DNA from: Aralia elata
Taxonomy: Eukaryota; Streptophyta; Magnoliopsida; Apiales; Araliaceae
Direction of reading: 5' to 3'
Assembly (NCBI GenBank): GCA_034770075.1
Contig: CM068384.1
Span: forward strand, 95,196,720-95,260,719
DNA length: 64,000 nucleotides
In this document: positions 34,790-46,125 of the stretch, piece by piece
How positions within the stretch are numbered: position 1 is the first letter of the stretch
How the letters are laid out: each line of letters opens with the position of its first letter
Made by a program: the position numbers and the translations under genes
Notes under the pieces: generated by a model
The model's database searches: none
Told to the model about the DNA's origin: nothing
The model's input: the letters and a program-made list of their open reading frames with translations, nothing else

Positions 34790-35003
34790 CCCTGAATTAG
34801 GAAAAAAATTTATAGCACCAAATGGTGGCACAGATGAACGAATATCATTCAATTGGCGCCGAATGGCGGCCACACAGATAATGTTGATCAACACAGAACA
34901 ACCCTGAATTGGGAAATTCTGTTTGCCCTGAATAGCGGTGACGATGAACGTAAATGTCGTTCCTGTAGATAACACTGATCAACACAGGGCATAACAGGTT
35001 GAT
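34790..35003. repeat. Diverged ~110-bp direct duplication in D interior
   Basis: Two units both begin CCCTGAATT(A/G)GG, contain GATGAACG and end near TGATCAACACAG. The unit boundary is at 34902. The same pair recurs in interior copy 2 near 41324-41537. Confidence 0.6.
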
Positions 35004-35433
35004 CACCTACGTGCCTGTAAGACAGAACGGTTTACAGATAAATTTCTGTTTAAACCTTTTCAAAAAGAAAATTTCGGTTTATATGACCAGTAAGATGATA
35101 CAGAAAGCTATTCCTAAGCGAATCTTCAAAATTCTTGAATTATTTATATTGCTTCACAATTATTGATCAATTGTGGAGAATTTCAATTCTGGTAATTGAG
35201 TATAGAAGGGGATGATGTTCTTAGAAAAGAAGTAGTCGTGAAATGCGACAAGTCTAGAAGTATTCTTGAGAAAGAATAGCGTAATGAAAGAAAAAAAAGA
35301 AGAGATGTACGAAACGTACGATGAATTCAGAATGATCTCTAGAAGAGAAAGTTTGTCATAGAACTCAATGAGTGAATTCAATGAATCGAATGAACGAAGA
35401 CTAATGAATTGAGATTTCAAGGACAAAATTCTT

Positions 35434-35448
35434 AGAAGAAGGGGTGAA
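35434..35448 (+). other. Polypurine tract a of D, with fossil LTR start
   Basis: AGAAGAAGGGGTGAA precedes TGTGATATCCCG (35449). The solo LTR at 9000-13331 starts with exactly this TGTGATATCCC, so this tract defined the LTR in that member. In D it now lies in the interior. Confidence 0.7.
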
Positions 35449-35736
35449 TGTGATATCCCGAGAGTTTATGAGTTTAGTAAATCATAAGTTTGATTGCCTT
35501 GATCCTTAGAAGAGGATGTTGATGGGTTAAGACTGGTAATACTCGGGGTGTATCGAGTTAATAATGGTTATGTAATAAAACCTATAAAGAGTTGTTAAGA
35601 AAGTGTATGAACTAGGTAATATAACACCTATGTTAACACGACGTGTTGAGATTATTCAACGGTACAGAATGTTGAAAGGAGATGTGAACCGTGTAAGTAA
35701 GGTTCGGTATTGTGATTTCGAGGACGAAATCCTTAT

Positions 35737-35749
35737 AAGAAGGGAAGAA
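35737..35749 (+). other. Polypurine tract b of D (used by this array)
   Basis: AAGAAGGGAAGAA precedes TGTAATGACCCGG. LTR copy 1 begins at the same position against C-element flank, so this tract was used. Confidence 0.7.
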
Positions 35750-37345
35750 TGTAATGACCCGGATTTTCAAAAAAAAAATATTAAAAATAAGAATTTAATA
35801 AATAAAATTCTTATTTGGTGGTATGTGATGTGATATTATATTGCATAAGTGAATACGTTCTATGCAATATGTGATTTTTGTAAATAATAAATATATTGTT
35901 ATTATATATTTATTATTTCATGTAAATAAATTGTATAGTTAATTTATTAAGAAGAAATGAGATGGGTAAAAAAAAATTATGATGAAGGAAATTATTAAAT
36001 TAAATTATTTTAATATAGTAAATTGGTGGTATCAAATATATTTAGTAACCTCCATTTTATTGGGTAAAATGTATGCATGTTTTTTTTATGTAGTGAGTAT
36101 ATTATTATATTTGCTATAGTTAAATAAATTGTGAGAAAACAATTTATAGAGAGAAGAAAATTATTGAATATATTATTATATATTTGATTTAGTTTGAAAT
36201 AAATTGTGGGAATCAATTTATTTAAAGAGATTGATAGCTTTAAATATACAAAACTTTTGTATCTATTGATGAGCAAATTAAAATAATTTATAATATTAAA
36301 TTATTTTAATAGGAATATAATGTAAATAAATGGTTAGAAGTATTTAATAAATGGAGATTAAATTAAATTATATTATGAAATGAGATTATTTGATTATGAA
36401 GTCTTGTAATGAATTCGCTATGAATTAAATTTCATGAGCAAGTTTATTCACTTAATTAAATCTGTGACAACCCGGATTTTTCATAATTATTAAAATAAGA
36501 ATTAATAGTTAATTGCACTATTAAATTAGTTAGTTGAGTTCATTACGAAATGAATTATGGAAGTGAAGAAGATCAATTAATTAATATTGATTAATTGAGA
36601 TTCAGTTGTAATAATAAGCCTTGAATGGCAATGAGATTATTATGAATTAAATTTCATAAATGATGTAATTAAGTCACTTAATTCAAATAGTGAATTAATG
36701 TAAATATCTTTGTTTTAATAAATATGAAGGAGTTACTTAAATTCATTATTTTAAATATATTACACATAATGTAATATATTTATGTAATGGCTTAATATAT
36801 TATATTATGCTAAATGAATATAAATTAATATGAAATGAGATAATTAGTTCACTATTTGAAAAATTGGTGAATTAAAATACTCATACTGATTAATTGAATA
36901 AAGAAAGTTACGAGTATTTTCTTTTAATTAGTTAATAATGAGAATCATGTTACCATAATGTAACATAAACAATTTATAGAAGGAAAGAGATAATTAAATT
37001 TAATTATACAAAATTAGTTGTATAAATTAAATAAGTGAATTAAAATAATTAATCAATTGAATATTAATTATTTTAATAGAGTTGGTTTGTTACACTAAAT
37101 GTGTTATTTTATTAAATGGATTAATTCCATTCTTATTCGAAGGAATTTATACATGTTGATAAATGTATAAATTACCAAATAATGTTATCATAACTACATT
37201 AGTATATATATGGTGTGTGTATATATATATATATACATATATTAATGTATATATGAATATTATATATTATGAATAAAATACATAATGATTACAGTGTATA
37301 TATGTATTATATGTTTAATAAGAATGCAGGGTATAAGAGGGATAA

Positions 37346-37355
37346 TATATAAATA
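37346..37355 (+). promoter_or_regulatory. TATA box of D LTR copy 2
   Basis: TATATAAATA in the same context as copy 1, 84 bases before the SUFB-like ATG at 37439. Confidence 0.55.
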
Positions 37356-37438
37356 CATGTATACTGAGTCATTATCTTAGTAAGTAGGAGGTGTTAATAT
37401 ATTTAGTCAGGAAAGGACACTAAGTTAATATTTGGGAA

Positions 37439-37846
37439 ATGAGAAAAGCTGATAAGCACAGTTCTTCCCGTGCTTTCTCATTTTTCATCCATTCCGTTCC
37501 AAAAAAAAAGGGTTTTACAAAAAACTCGATATCCCAAAATTTTTGGAACCTAAAAACCCATAATTCAAGTCTGTTCAAGTTAAGAGCTGATGTTGATTAC
37601 AAGTCCCAGACCATTGAATCGGACCCTCTAATAGGTAAGTCTTCATCTTCAAGCTCAACGGAACCAAAATGGTCTTATAATAGTTGCTCTGCAATTGATT
37701 TTCAAGATATTTGTTATTATTCTAAACCCAAAAAGAAGCCTACTTTGAATAGTTTTGATGAGGCTAATCCTGAGCTTATTAAGTACTTTGATAAATTGGG
37801 TGTTCCTTTAAATGAACAAAATCGGTTGGCAAATGTGGTCTATTGA
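37439..37846 (+). pseudogene. Captured SUFB N-terminal fragment, copy 2
   Basis: A 135-codon frame matching copy 1 except for a shorter poly-A/lysine tract and a few substitutions, for example a leucine for proline in NPELIKYFDKLG. It has the same internal deletion and the same stop after RLANVVY. Because the deletion and stop are shared, capture and damage predate the split between the two LTRs. Confidence 0.82.
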
Positions 37847-38060
37847 TTGTTGGGTAATTTTATTGTAACTGGGGATATGATGAAAAATATGTAATGGGTT
37901 TTATGCATAGTTTAAAATTTGAGAATATCAATAACAGAATTAGAAATTGGTATTTGAATTTTTAATTAAAAGTGGATATTTTGTGAGTAGAAGGGTATTC
38001 TTAGTTTTGGTGGCAAGGAGTAGAAATCTTATAATCAGGTAATGCTCATGAAATTAATAT

Positions 38061-38123
38061 GCTTATAATGTGTTTGATGAAATGCTTAAAAGGGAAGCCT
38101 TAGCCTGGAATGTTATAATTTGC
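38061..38123 (+). pseudogene. PPR-like fragment, copy 2
   Basis: AYNVFDEMLKR then EALAWNVIIC and TGA, with two substitutions relative to copy 1. Confidence 0.48.
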
Positions 38124-38342
38124 TGAAGTAATATAATCCAAGACACCATTTAGAAGTAAAAATGGACCAAGTTCAGAGTTTAAAAAAAAAAACTCGGTAC
38201 CATTATCTATTCTAATTGTTTTAATGGATGTACTAAAATGGTTCTTAACATAGACAAAGAAAGACTGTAAAGTAGATGGCACATGTTTAGTAGATAATAG
38301 AAAAGTCCATGTAGCTCTTGAGAAGTCATCAACTAAGGTTAA

Positions 38343-38374
<32 letters not shown>

Positions 38375-38538
38375 TATAAAGTGTGATAGCAGGTGTGAGA
38401 ACCACATATCCCATTTTGGAAACAAGTAATGGAAAATTATTTGAAAACTGAACAATCAATGGAGGTGAAACATCTATAATGTCAATCATGGAATGCAAAT
38501 CACAACACGTGATTTGCTGCACTAGTATCTATAATCCA
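38100..38538 (-). pseudogene. Ty1/copia protease-integrase fragment, copy 2
   Basis: The frame at 38100-38522 starts just after a protease WIIDTSAANHV motif, which lies in a different frame (about 38506-38538). It continues with CCDLHSMIDII and LTPAITLYN, passes a (TA)n tract that reads as an IY run, and enters a copia integrase core: LVDDFSRATWTFLL and KTIRIDNGTEF hold the first two catalytic aspartates. It ends near GVLDYITSAN. The zinc domain and third catalytic residue are absent. The antisense orientation is the same as in copy 1. Confidence 0.8.
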
Positions 38539-39794
38539 AGTGTTATGAAGAATATAGTGATTGAAGAGAAGGAAAAAAATAATAATACCTGCTTATACAC
38601 TTACTAACTAAAATAATAATATATATAATATAATAATATTATATAGTATAATATAATATAATTATATAGTATATTTGGTTATCTACTATTTATTATATAG
38701 TAGATATATTAGCATATTACTGTTTCCACTTAAGTGTTCCTGAAGAAACAGTAATACTCTTTCAATGAAAGTTGTGACATAAAACTAGTCTTGTTTAAAT
38801 CTGAGGTGTAGTTCTTTCTGCTTATCTGTGTGTTCAACAAGGTACAAATAAAAGATTCACATATAAGCATGGATTAGGTATGTGAAAAAAAAATGTCAAG
38901 ACATTATTCGTTCATTCTGTAAGAAAAAGAAATATTGGATGCGAATAATACAGATGATGAACTACGGACCGAGACAAGTCTTTCAGTTCTATTGTGATAT
39001 ATGAATTTGATATTGATTATATGTAATCTTTATCGCATTATGAATGAAATCTCCAGAAGCATGCTAAATTTCATACTATGCGCTATGAATTATGAAAGTA
39101 AAATTATGACTAAGTTGATTGAGTTATGGGACTCAATCTATATGTGATATATGATATATTAAGCATATGAAATCGCATTGTTTAGAGTTATAATGCATGT
39201 ATAATATACATAGTCGAATGATTATAATGAATGGACTGAGCATGAAAACTGTTGGATTTGCTGAGCTGTCGAGCTCAAGCTTGCAAAAATAAATTTTTTG
39301 CAGGTTAATGATATGATGGGATATTTCTGAATATCTGGACGATAAGGATTAGAAGATATGCGAAGGATTACATTTTCTTGAATTAAAAGTTGTATAGAAC
39401 TAAGTTGATAGTTTGATATATGTAATTGACAGATATGTTAAGTTTGAAATATTTAATAAAGAAGGAATGTTTATTTCGGAATGAGATTGTATTGTGGTGA
39501 TTGGTTTGTAATATAAAGTTGTATAGTGATAATACTATATAGAGATAATTCGAATGTAGAATTGAGTCATGTATACTCATATTTACTTCGATTCATAATC
39601 GTAAAGGTTGCGATTCAGGGAATAGAAAGAAAGATATAGAAAAAAAACGTTTTAATTATCCGCATTTTTAGCTATTATTTTATCTAAGTGTAATGTTTTA
39701 AAACTAGAACAAGATAGTATTAACGCACAAGGTCGGGATTAAGAATAGTCTTAATTTTGGATTAAGTTAGTCCCGATTTTGGGGGCGTTACACT

Positions 39795-39806
39795 TGGTAT
39801 CAGAGC
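39795..39806 (+). other. Primer-binding site of D, copy 2
   Basis: TGGTATCAGAGC two bases after the end of LTR copy 2. A primer site after the middle LTR shows that this LTR serves as both a 3' and a 5' LTR, as in a tandem array. Confidence 0.88.
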
Positions 39807-42256
39807 TAAGGGTTATAAACCTTAGGAAATAGTATCCTGGCCTATAACCGTGAATAAGGTTGATGAAAAGAAGAATGTGATAAGCATAAACCCGATTAAG
39901 GGTTAAACGTTATTAAAAAGAATTTAGAAATTCATAAAGCATGCATTGAGATAATACACAAAGATTCAAAGAAGAATCTTAATAGGCAAGAAAAAGAGGC
40001 CAGGGGACACCTGATTCAAATGATCATAAAACTATATAATTAAAAAGGAAATGCATAAGATCGTAAAAATAAAACGATCATAGAATGATAAAAGGTTGCA
40101 AGAAAAGAAGGTCATAGAGTAAGATCACGATGTGATCTGATTAAGTCATGAAATGACAGATGATCAATTGAATGATTAAAATTTTAGGTGAATGCTATAG
40201 AAAGAAGTCACTATGAGATAGTACAAAGAAAACTCAGAAGAGTTATAGAAATGGAATACGGATTAAAGAAGATTCGTATTAAGCAAAGAGCAAGAAAAGA
40301 ACAAGCTAAGATTGGGTGGGATTTCAATTAAGGACTCATGTGATAGCTGAGTTGTACACACCTTTGTATGGGCAGAGGTTTTGTGCTTGGTTTAACTACC
40401 ACTTAGTTTATCATATTGATAATCGTTGAAATGTCGGTGTCACGCTATCGGTATATATATGGCCAGAAGGTGATTCTTTTCTCATATGTATATTTGATAA
40501 TTAGAAAATATAAGATTAGGTGTGAGTTCTTAAAACTCATGCTTATGGCAAGTTTGTGACTCGTAATCATATGATGTGTTTTGAGCCCCTAAGCATATGG
40601 ACAGTCTCTGATTAGTTCTTGGACTACGTATCGCTAAGACAAGTTCCTAAACTCATATTTTTATGGTAAGTTTCTGAACACATAAAATGTGGTAAGTTTG
40701 ACGAACTATATTAGGGAATAAGAGTGTTATAAATTAAGAGCTAATTATTTTTAGTGTATTGCGAATTGATGATATTAGAGATGGATAGGATTATATAGTG
40801 GAACTATGGAGAAAGTTAAAGCTGATGAGTGGAGAAATGGATATTCCAAATCTTCTAGCAAGGCTAGATTTCGAAATTTATTGAAATCGTGCTGGTAGTT
40901 GCACTGTTGTCTTTTTGAAAAATATATTGGGTCAAATCATTAAACCAATAGGTTTTAAATAAAAAAAAAGTTCGATTATTTCTTATGTCTATGCTAATTG
41001 TTTTGGCTAGACAAAGTTGAAAATATCAAAATGTATTTTAAATAATGGAGTCATCAATGCAGTCCAACCTAGTGTTGGATGTGATCTAAGGATCGTCAGC
41101 CCACTATGGTATGATGTAGAATGACAAAGTCATAAAATGACGGCATGCTCAGCGTACTATTAAAACAGAGCGGTCCTATGCGTCATAAAATGATTTTCAG
41201 TATTTTAGTAAATCAAGAAGTGTCAAGTGCCTTTTTGAATCGGCTAGACACAGATTCAGATATCGATTTTGAATTGTCCAACTAAATTGATTTGGTTTGG
41301 ACTCCAGATTTTGTATGAAAATCCCTGAATTAGGAAAAAAATTTATAGCACCAAATGGTGGCACAGATGAACAAATATCGTTCAATTGGCGCCGAATGGC
41401 GGCCACACAGATAGTGTTGATCAACACAGAACAACCCTGAATTGGAAAATTCTGTTTGCGCTGAATAGCGGTGACGATGAACGTAAATGTCATTCCTATA
41501 GATAACACTGATCAACATAGGGCATAACAGGCTGATCACCTACGTGCCTGTAAGACAGAACGATTTACAGATAAATTTCTGTTTAAACCTTTTCAAAAAG
41601 AAAATTTCGGTTTATATGACCAGTAAGATGATACAGAAAGCTATTCCTAAGCGAATCTTCAAAATTCTTGAATTATTTATATTGCTTCACAATTATTGAT
41701 CAATTGTGGAGAATTTTAATTCTGGTAATTGAGTATAGAAGGGGATGATGTTCTTATAAAAGAAGTAGTCGTGAAATGCGACAAGTCTAGAAGTATTCTT
41801 GAGAAAGAATAGCGTAATGAAAGAAAAAAGAGAGGAGATGTACGAAACGTACGATGAATTCAGAATGATCTCTAGAAGAGAAAGTTTGTCATAGAACTCA
41901 ATGAAGACTAATGAATTGAGATTTCAAGGACAAAATTCTTAGAAGAAGGGGTGAATATGATATCCCGAGAGTTTATGAGTTTAGTAAATCATAAGTTTGA
42001 TTGCCTTGATCCTTAGAAAAGGATGTTGATGGGTTAAGACTGGTAATACTCGGGGTGTATCGAGTTAATAACGGTTATGTAATAAAACCTATAAAGAATT
42101 GTTGAGAAAATGTGTGAACTAGGTAATATAACACCTATGTTAACACGACGTGTTGAGATTATTCAACGGTACAGAATGTTGAAAGGAGATGTGAACCGTG
42201 TAAGTAAGGTTCGGTATTGTGATTTCGGGGACGAAATCCTTATAAGAGGGGAAGAA
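39807..42256 (+). other. Non-coding internal region of D, copy 2
   Basis: Closely matches 33273-35749, including the 110-bp duplication and both polypurine modules (tract a at 41941-41955, tract b at 42244-42256). At the fossil LTR start the TG has become TA (41956-41957). No coding content. Confidence 0.75.
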
Positions 42257-43720
42257 TGTGATGACCCGGATTTTCAGAAAAATATTAAAATAAGAATTTA
42301 ATAAATAAAATTCTTATTTGGTGGTATGTGATGTGATATTATATTGCATAAGTGAATACGTTCTATGCAATATGTGATTTTTGTAAATAATAAATATATT
42401 GTTATTATATATTTATTATTTCATGTAAATAAATTGTATAATTAATTTATTAAGAAGAAATGAGATGGATAAAAAAAAATTTATGATGAAGGAAATTATT
42501 AAATTAAATTATTTTAATATAGTAAATTGGAGGTATCAAATATATTTAATAACCTCCATTTTATTGGGTAAAATGTATGCATGTTTTTTTTTATGTAGTG
42601 AGTATATTATTATATTTGCTATAGTTAAATAAATTGTGAGAAAACAATTTATAGAGAGAAGAAAATTATTGAATATATTATTATATATTTGATTTAGTTT
42701 GAAATAAATTGTGGGAATCAATTTATTTAAAGAGATAGATAGCTTTAAAGATACAAAACTTTTGTATCTATTGATGAGCAAATTAAAATAATTTATAATA
42801 GTAAATTATTTTAATAGGAATATAATGTAAATAAATGGTTAGAAGTATTTAATAAATGGAGATTAAATTAAATTATATTATGAAATGAGATTATTTGATT
42901 ATGAAGTCTTGTAATGAATTCGCTATGAATTAAATTTCATGAGCAAGTTTATTCACTTAATTAAATCTGTGACAACCCGGATTTTTCATAATTATTAAAA
43001 TAAGAATTAATAGTTAATTGCACTATTAAATTAGTTAGTTGAGTTCATTACGAAATGAATTATGGAAGTGAAGAAGATCAATTAATTAATATTGATTAAT
43101 TGAGATTCAGTTGTAATAATAAGCCTTGAATGACAATGAGATTATTATGAATTAAATTTCATAAATGATGTGATTAAGTCACTTAATTCAAATAGTGAAT
43201 TAATGTAAGTATCTTTGTTTTAATAAATATGAAGGAGTTACTTAAATTCATTATTTTAAATATATTACACATAATGTAATATATTTATGTAATGGCTTAA
43301 TATATTATATTATGTCAAATGAATATAAATTAATATGGAATGAGATAATTAGTTCACTATTTGAAAAATTGGTGAATTAAAATACTCATACTGATTAATT
43401 GAATAAAGAAAGTTACGAGTATTTTCTTTTAATTAGTTAATAATGAGAATCATGTTACCATAATGTAACATAAACAATTTATAGAAGGAAAGAGATAATT
43501 AAATTTAATTATACAAAATTAGTTGTATACATTAAATAAGTCAATTAAAATAATTAATCAATTGAATATTAATTATTTTAATAGAGTTGGTTTGTTACAC
43601 TAAATGTGTTATTTTATTAAATGGATTAATTCCATTCTTATTGGAAGGAATTTATACATGTTGATAAATGTATAAATTACCAAATAATGTTATCATAACT
43701 ACATTAGTATATATATGGTG

Positions 43721-43751
<31 letters not shown>

Positions 43752-43791
43752 GTATATATGAATATTATATATTATGAATAAAATACATAAT
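42257..43791 (+). repeat. D LTR copy 3, truncated by E
   Basis: Matches the first ~1,535 bp of the other copies. It is then interrupted at ACATAAT (43785-43791) by the E LTR, just before the place where the SUFB fragment would start. Confidence 0.85.
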
Positions 43792-45039
43792 TGTGACGCC
43801 CCCAAATTCGGGTCTCCAAATACCCGGATCCAGTCATCACGATCCAACATAAACATCCACCTATAACAACATATGGTATCTAAAATGCGGAATAAAATAA
43901 ACATACGTTGTTCATTACAAGGTGTTACTAGTCCCAGAATACGATTAACCTTAAACATTTACACAATTCATACCCTAAATAGCTATCAGGGTTTAAATTA
44001 TATTAACAGTAATTAACTAACACATGCATCTAAAGTCTGCTACGAGAAGTCTATCATTTCATCTTTTCTTTCCCTTTGTTCTTCCCTGACGTCTCGGGTT
44101 TAGCTGCAATGAAGTCATGATATAGCAAGAATGAGCAACGAGTTTGCCCAGCAAGTTTAAAGTGCAACAATAAAGATATATCATGATGAAGGAATATTAA
44201 AGGGATTTCAACATTAGAGAAAAAAAAATCAGAAGCAAGAATAATAATTGCTTTTAGAACAATTGATAGTCAAATAGACTTTGAACGATAACTTCCAAAG
44301 GAGTCAATAGCTGGTTGACCCTCTGGTTACTGGCTACAGAATAACGTACTTGAGGGGATCAGCCTCGCGTACCCTATGTATATGCATAACACTTAATTCT
44401 GTTATTTGTACCTTATATACGGTACGTGGGGTACTCCCCTATAAATAAAGGGGTGTTCATACAGTCTAAGAATCCTTACCATTGATTGGTTCGGATAGCT
44501 TTTATAAATTCTCACATAATTGTCTAACCGAACAAGGGTTCAGACTTAACCATGAATGGTTTATAAATTCCTGAATTTAAATATACGAATTTCAAATGCA
44601 CGAGTGCGAATGTCAATAAATATACAGATGTGGAATAATTTTAAAAGTAATTAGACCACTTAAAGCGTGCTCGAAAATAAGATTCAAGCTTAAAGAATAA
44701 CTTGCAACAATATATACCTTTTTGCACGAATTAAAAATAGTGCATAAGGCTTAGAAATTTGCTCAATGTAAAAGTTGAGTAAAGAAGAACTTGCAATAAT
44801 GTAAGAAGTTTAGGGTTAGGAACTTGCCTGTCTGCTCAGCTACAAATAATTCTAGCTTTAATTAATTGGCTTTGAAGGACCTAACATTGATAAAGTCGAT
44901 CTATCAATTAGCATTGCGTAGTTGTATATCGATACGCTTACTTATGCTATTTATTTAGCAAATGAGCAAATCACATAGCACACATAAGTTAATAAACTAT
45001 CATTAATCATATAAGACACTTAATTAATCTTTAGGTTGA

Positions 45040-45960
45040 TGATTTAATTAATTAACAATATTTTTCTTAAGTGCTAAACACTTATTAAACCCTTAAACAA
45101 TTAATTATAATTGTTTAATTAATGTGTTATTTAAACTTTCTTTATTTTATTAATTCTATCTTCATTTAATTACTATTTAATATTAGTTAAATAGTAATTA
45201 ATTAATTACCTTTAGTTATTATTTAATAATAAATAATAACTAATTATATTTACATATTATTTGAATAATCAAATTATTAGTCGTATTTGTCTTTAATTAT
45301 TAGTTAATAATCCTTATTTATTATTTATGATAATAAATAATTAATTTATTAGTCTATTAATATTAATTAAATAATAATTAATTTAATTGTATTGGTATTT
45401 AATTACTATTTAATATTAATTAAATAATAATTAAATAATTATTACCCCTTATTTATTATTTAATCTTAATTAAATAATAAAACATTAATTTATTAACTTT
45501 ATTTTCCTTAATTATTATTTAATTAACATTGAATAATAATTAATCATTATCCTTATTTATTATTTATTATTAAATAATAAATAATTAATTTATTAACTTT
45601 TATGTTAATTGAATAACATTTAAATGAGTAATTATCATTATTTATTACTTAATCTTATTTAAATAATAAATAATTAGTTTATTAATTTAAACACTATTTA
45701 ATAATTATTTGATATTAATCCAATATTAATAGATTAATTATTTAACCCCATTTATTATTTAATCTTAATTAAATAGTAAATAGTTAGTATATTATCACTA
45801 ATTCTATTTAATTATTACTTAATATTGATTAAATAATAATTAAATAGTTAATTACGCTTAAACAATATTTAATTAGTTTAATAATCAATTAGTAGTATTA
45901 ACCTTTATCATTTAATAATTTTTAAATGATTTAAATAGGTTTTAATCACTAATTAAACTA
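45040..45960. repeat. AT-rich palindromic tract in E LTR copy 1
   Basis: Dense repetition of ATTATTTAAT, TTAATTAAATAATAA and similar palindromes, with very few G or C. Many nested inverted repeats are possible. Confidence 0.8.
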
Positions 45961-46036
45961 AACATCACTTAAGTACACTGAAAAATTACCAAATAAATAT
46001 GATAATATTCTACATGATTTTAGAAAAATTTGGGTC

Positions 46037-46125
46037 CAAACGGGGTCGCCGGAACCGGCCGGAATAGTGCCGAACCGGTCGCCGGAAAATTTCGCCGGTT
46101 CGGTGAATAGTGAACCGGCAGGGAG
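46037..46125. repeat. GC-rich inverted-repeat block in E LTR copy 1
   Basis: CGCCGGAACCGGCCGG, GAACCGGTCGCCGG and GCCGGTTCGG..GAACCGGC form overlapping palindromes. It is a CpG-rich island just after the AT-rich tract. Confidence 0.75.

Larger units (their letters stand above)
33273..35749 (+). other. Non-coding internal region of D, copy 1
   Basis: About 2.5 kb with no gag or pol similarity in any frame I read. It contains a diverged ~110-bp direct duplication (34790-35003). Near its end are two polypurine/LTR-start modules: AGAAGAAGGGGTGAA then TGTGATATCCCG at 35449, and AAGAAGGGAAGAA then TGTAATGACCCGG at 35750. Frames at 34664-34975 (minus) and 35603-35833 (plus) lack coding features. 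The second simply reads through the polypurine tract into the LTR. Confidence 0.75.
35750..39792 (+). repeat. D LTR copy 2
   Basis: 4,043 bp, nearly identical to copy 1 along its length, including the captured segments. If tract a is taken as the start, the LTR would be 35449-39792, or 4,344 bp, close to the solo LTR length of 4,332. Confidence 0.85.
29224..43791 (+). mobile_element. Tandem LARD-like array D (LTR-int-LTR-int-LTR)
   Basis: Three LTRs (29224-33258, 35750-39792, 42257-43791) alternate with two ~2.5-kb internal regions. Each internal region starts with a tRNA-iMet primer site and ends with a polypurine tract, but contains no gag or pol. Long LTRs with a non-coding interior define large retrotransposon derivatives (LARDs), which must be mobilised by another element's proteins. 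A chromovirus is a plausible helper, given the primer site and GGGGGCG(T)TACA-like end. The left edge interrupts the C 3' LTR after TCTAT. The right edge is hidden because element E cuts the third LTR. The array form suggests unequal recombination between LTRs. Confidence 0.82.

Noticed and set aside
34664..34975. 103-codon minus frame, also at 41197-41508
   Set aside because: Conservation between the two copies is explained by recent tandem duplication. It overlaps a direct repeat and shows no domain.
35603..35833. 76-codon plus frame, also near 42110-42301
   Set aside because: It runs through the polypurine tract into the LTR start, which is non-coding in every related element.
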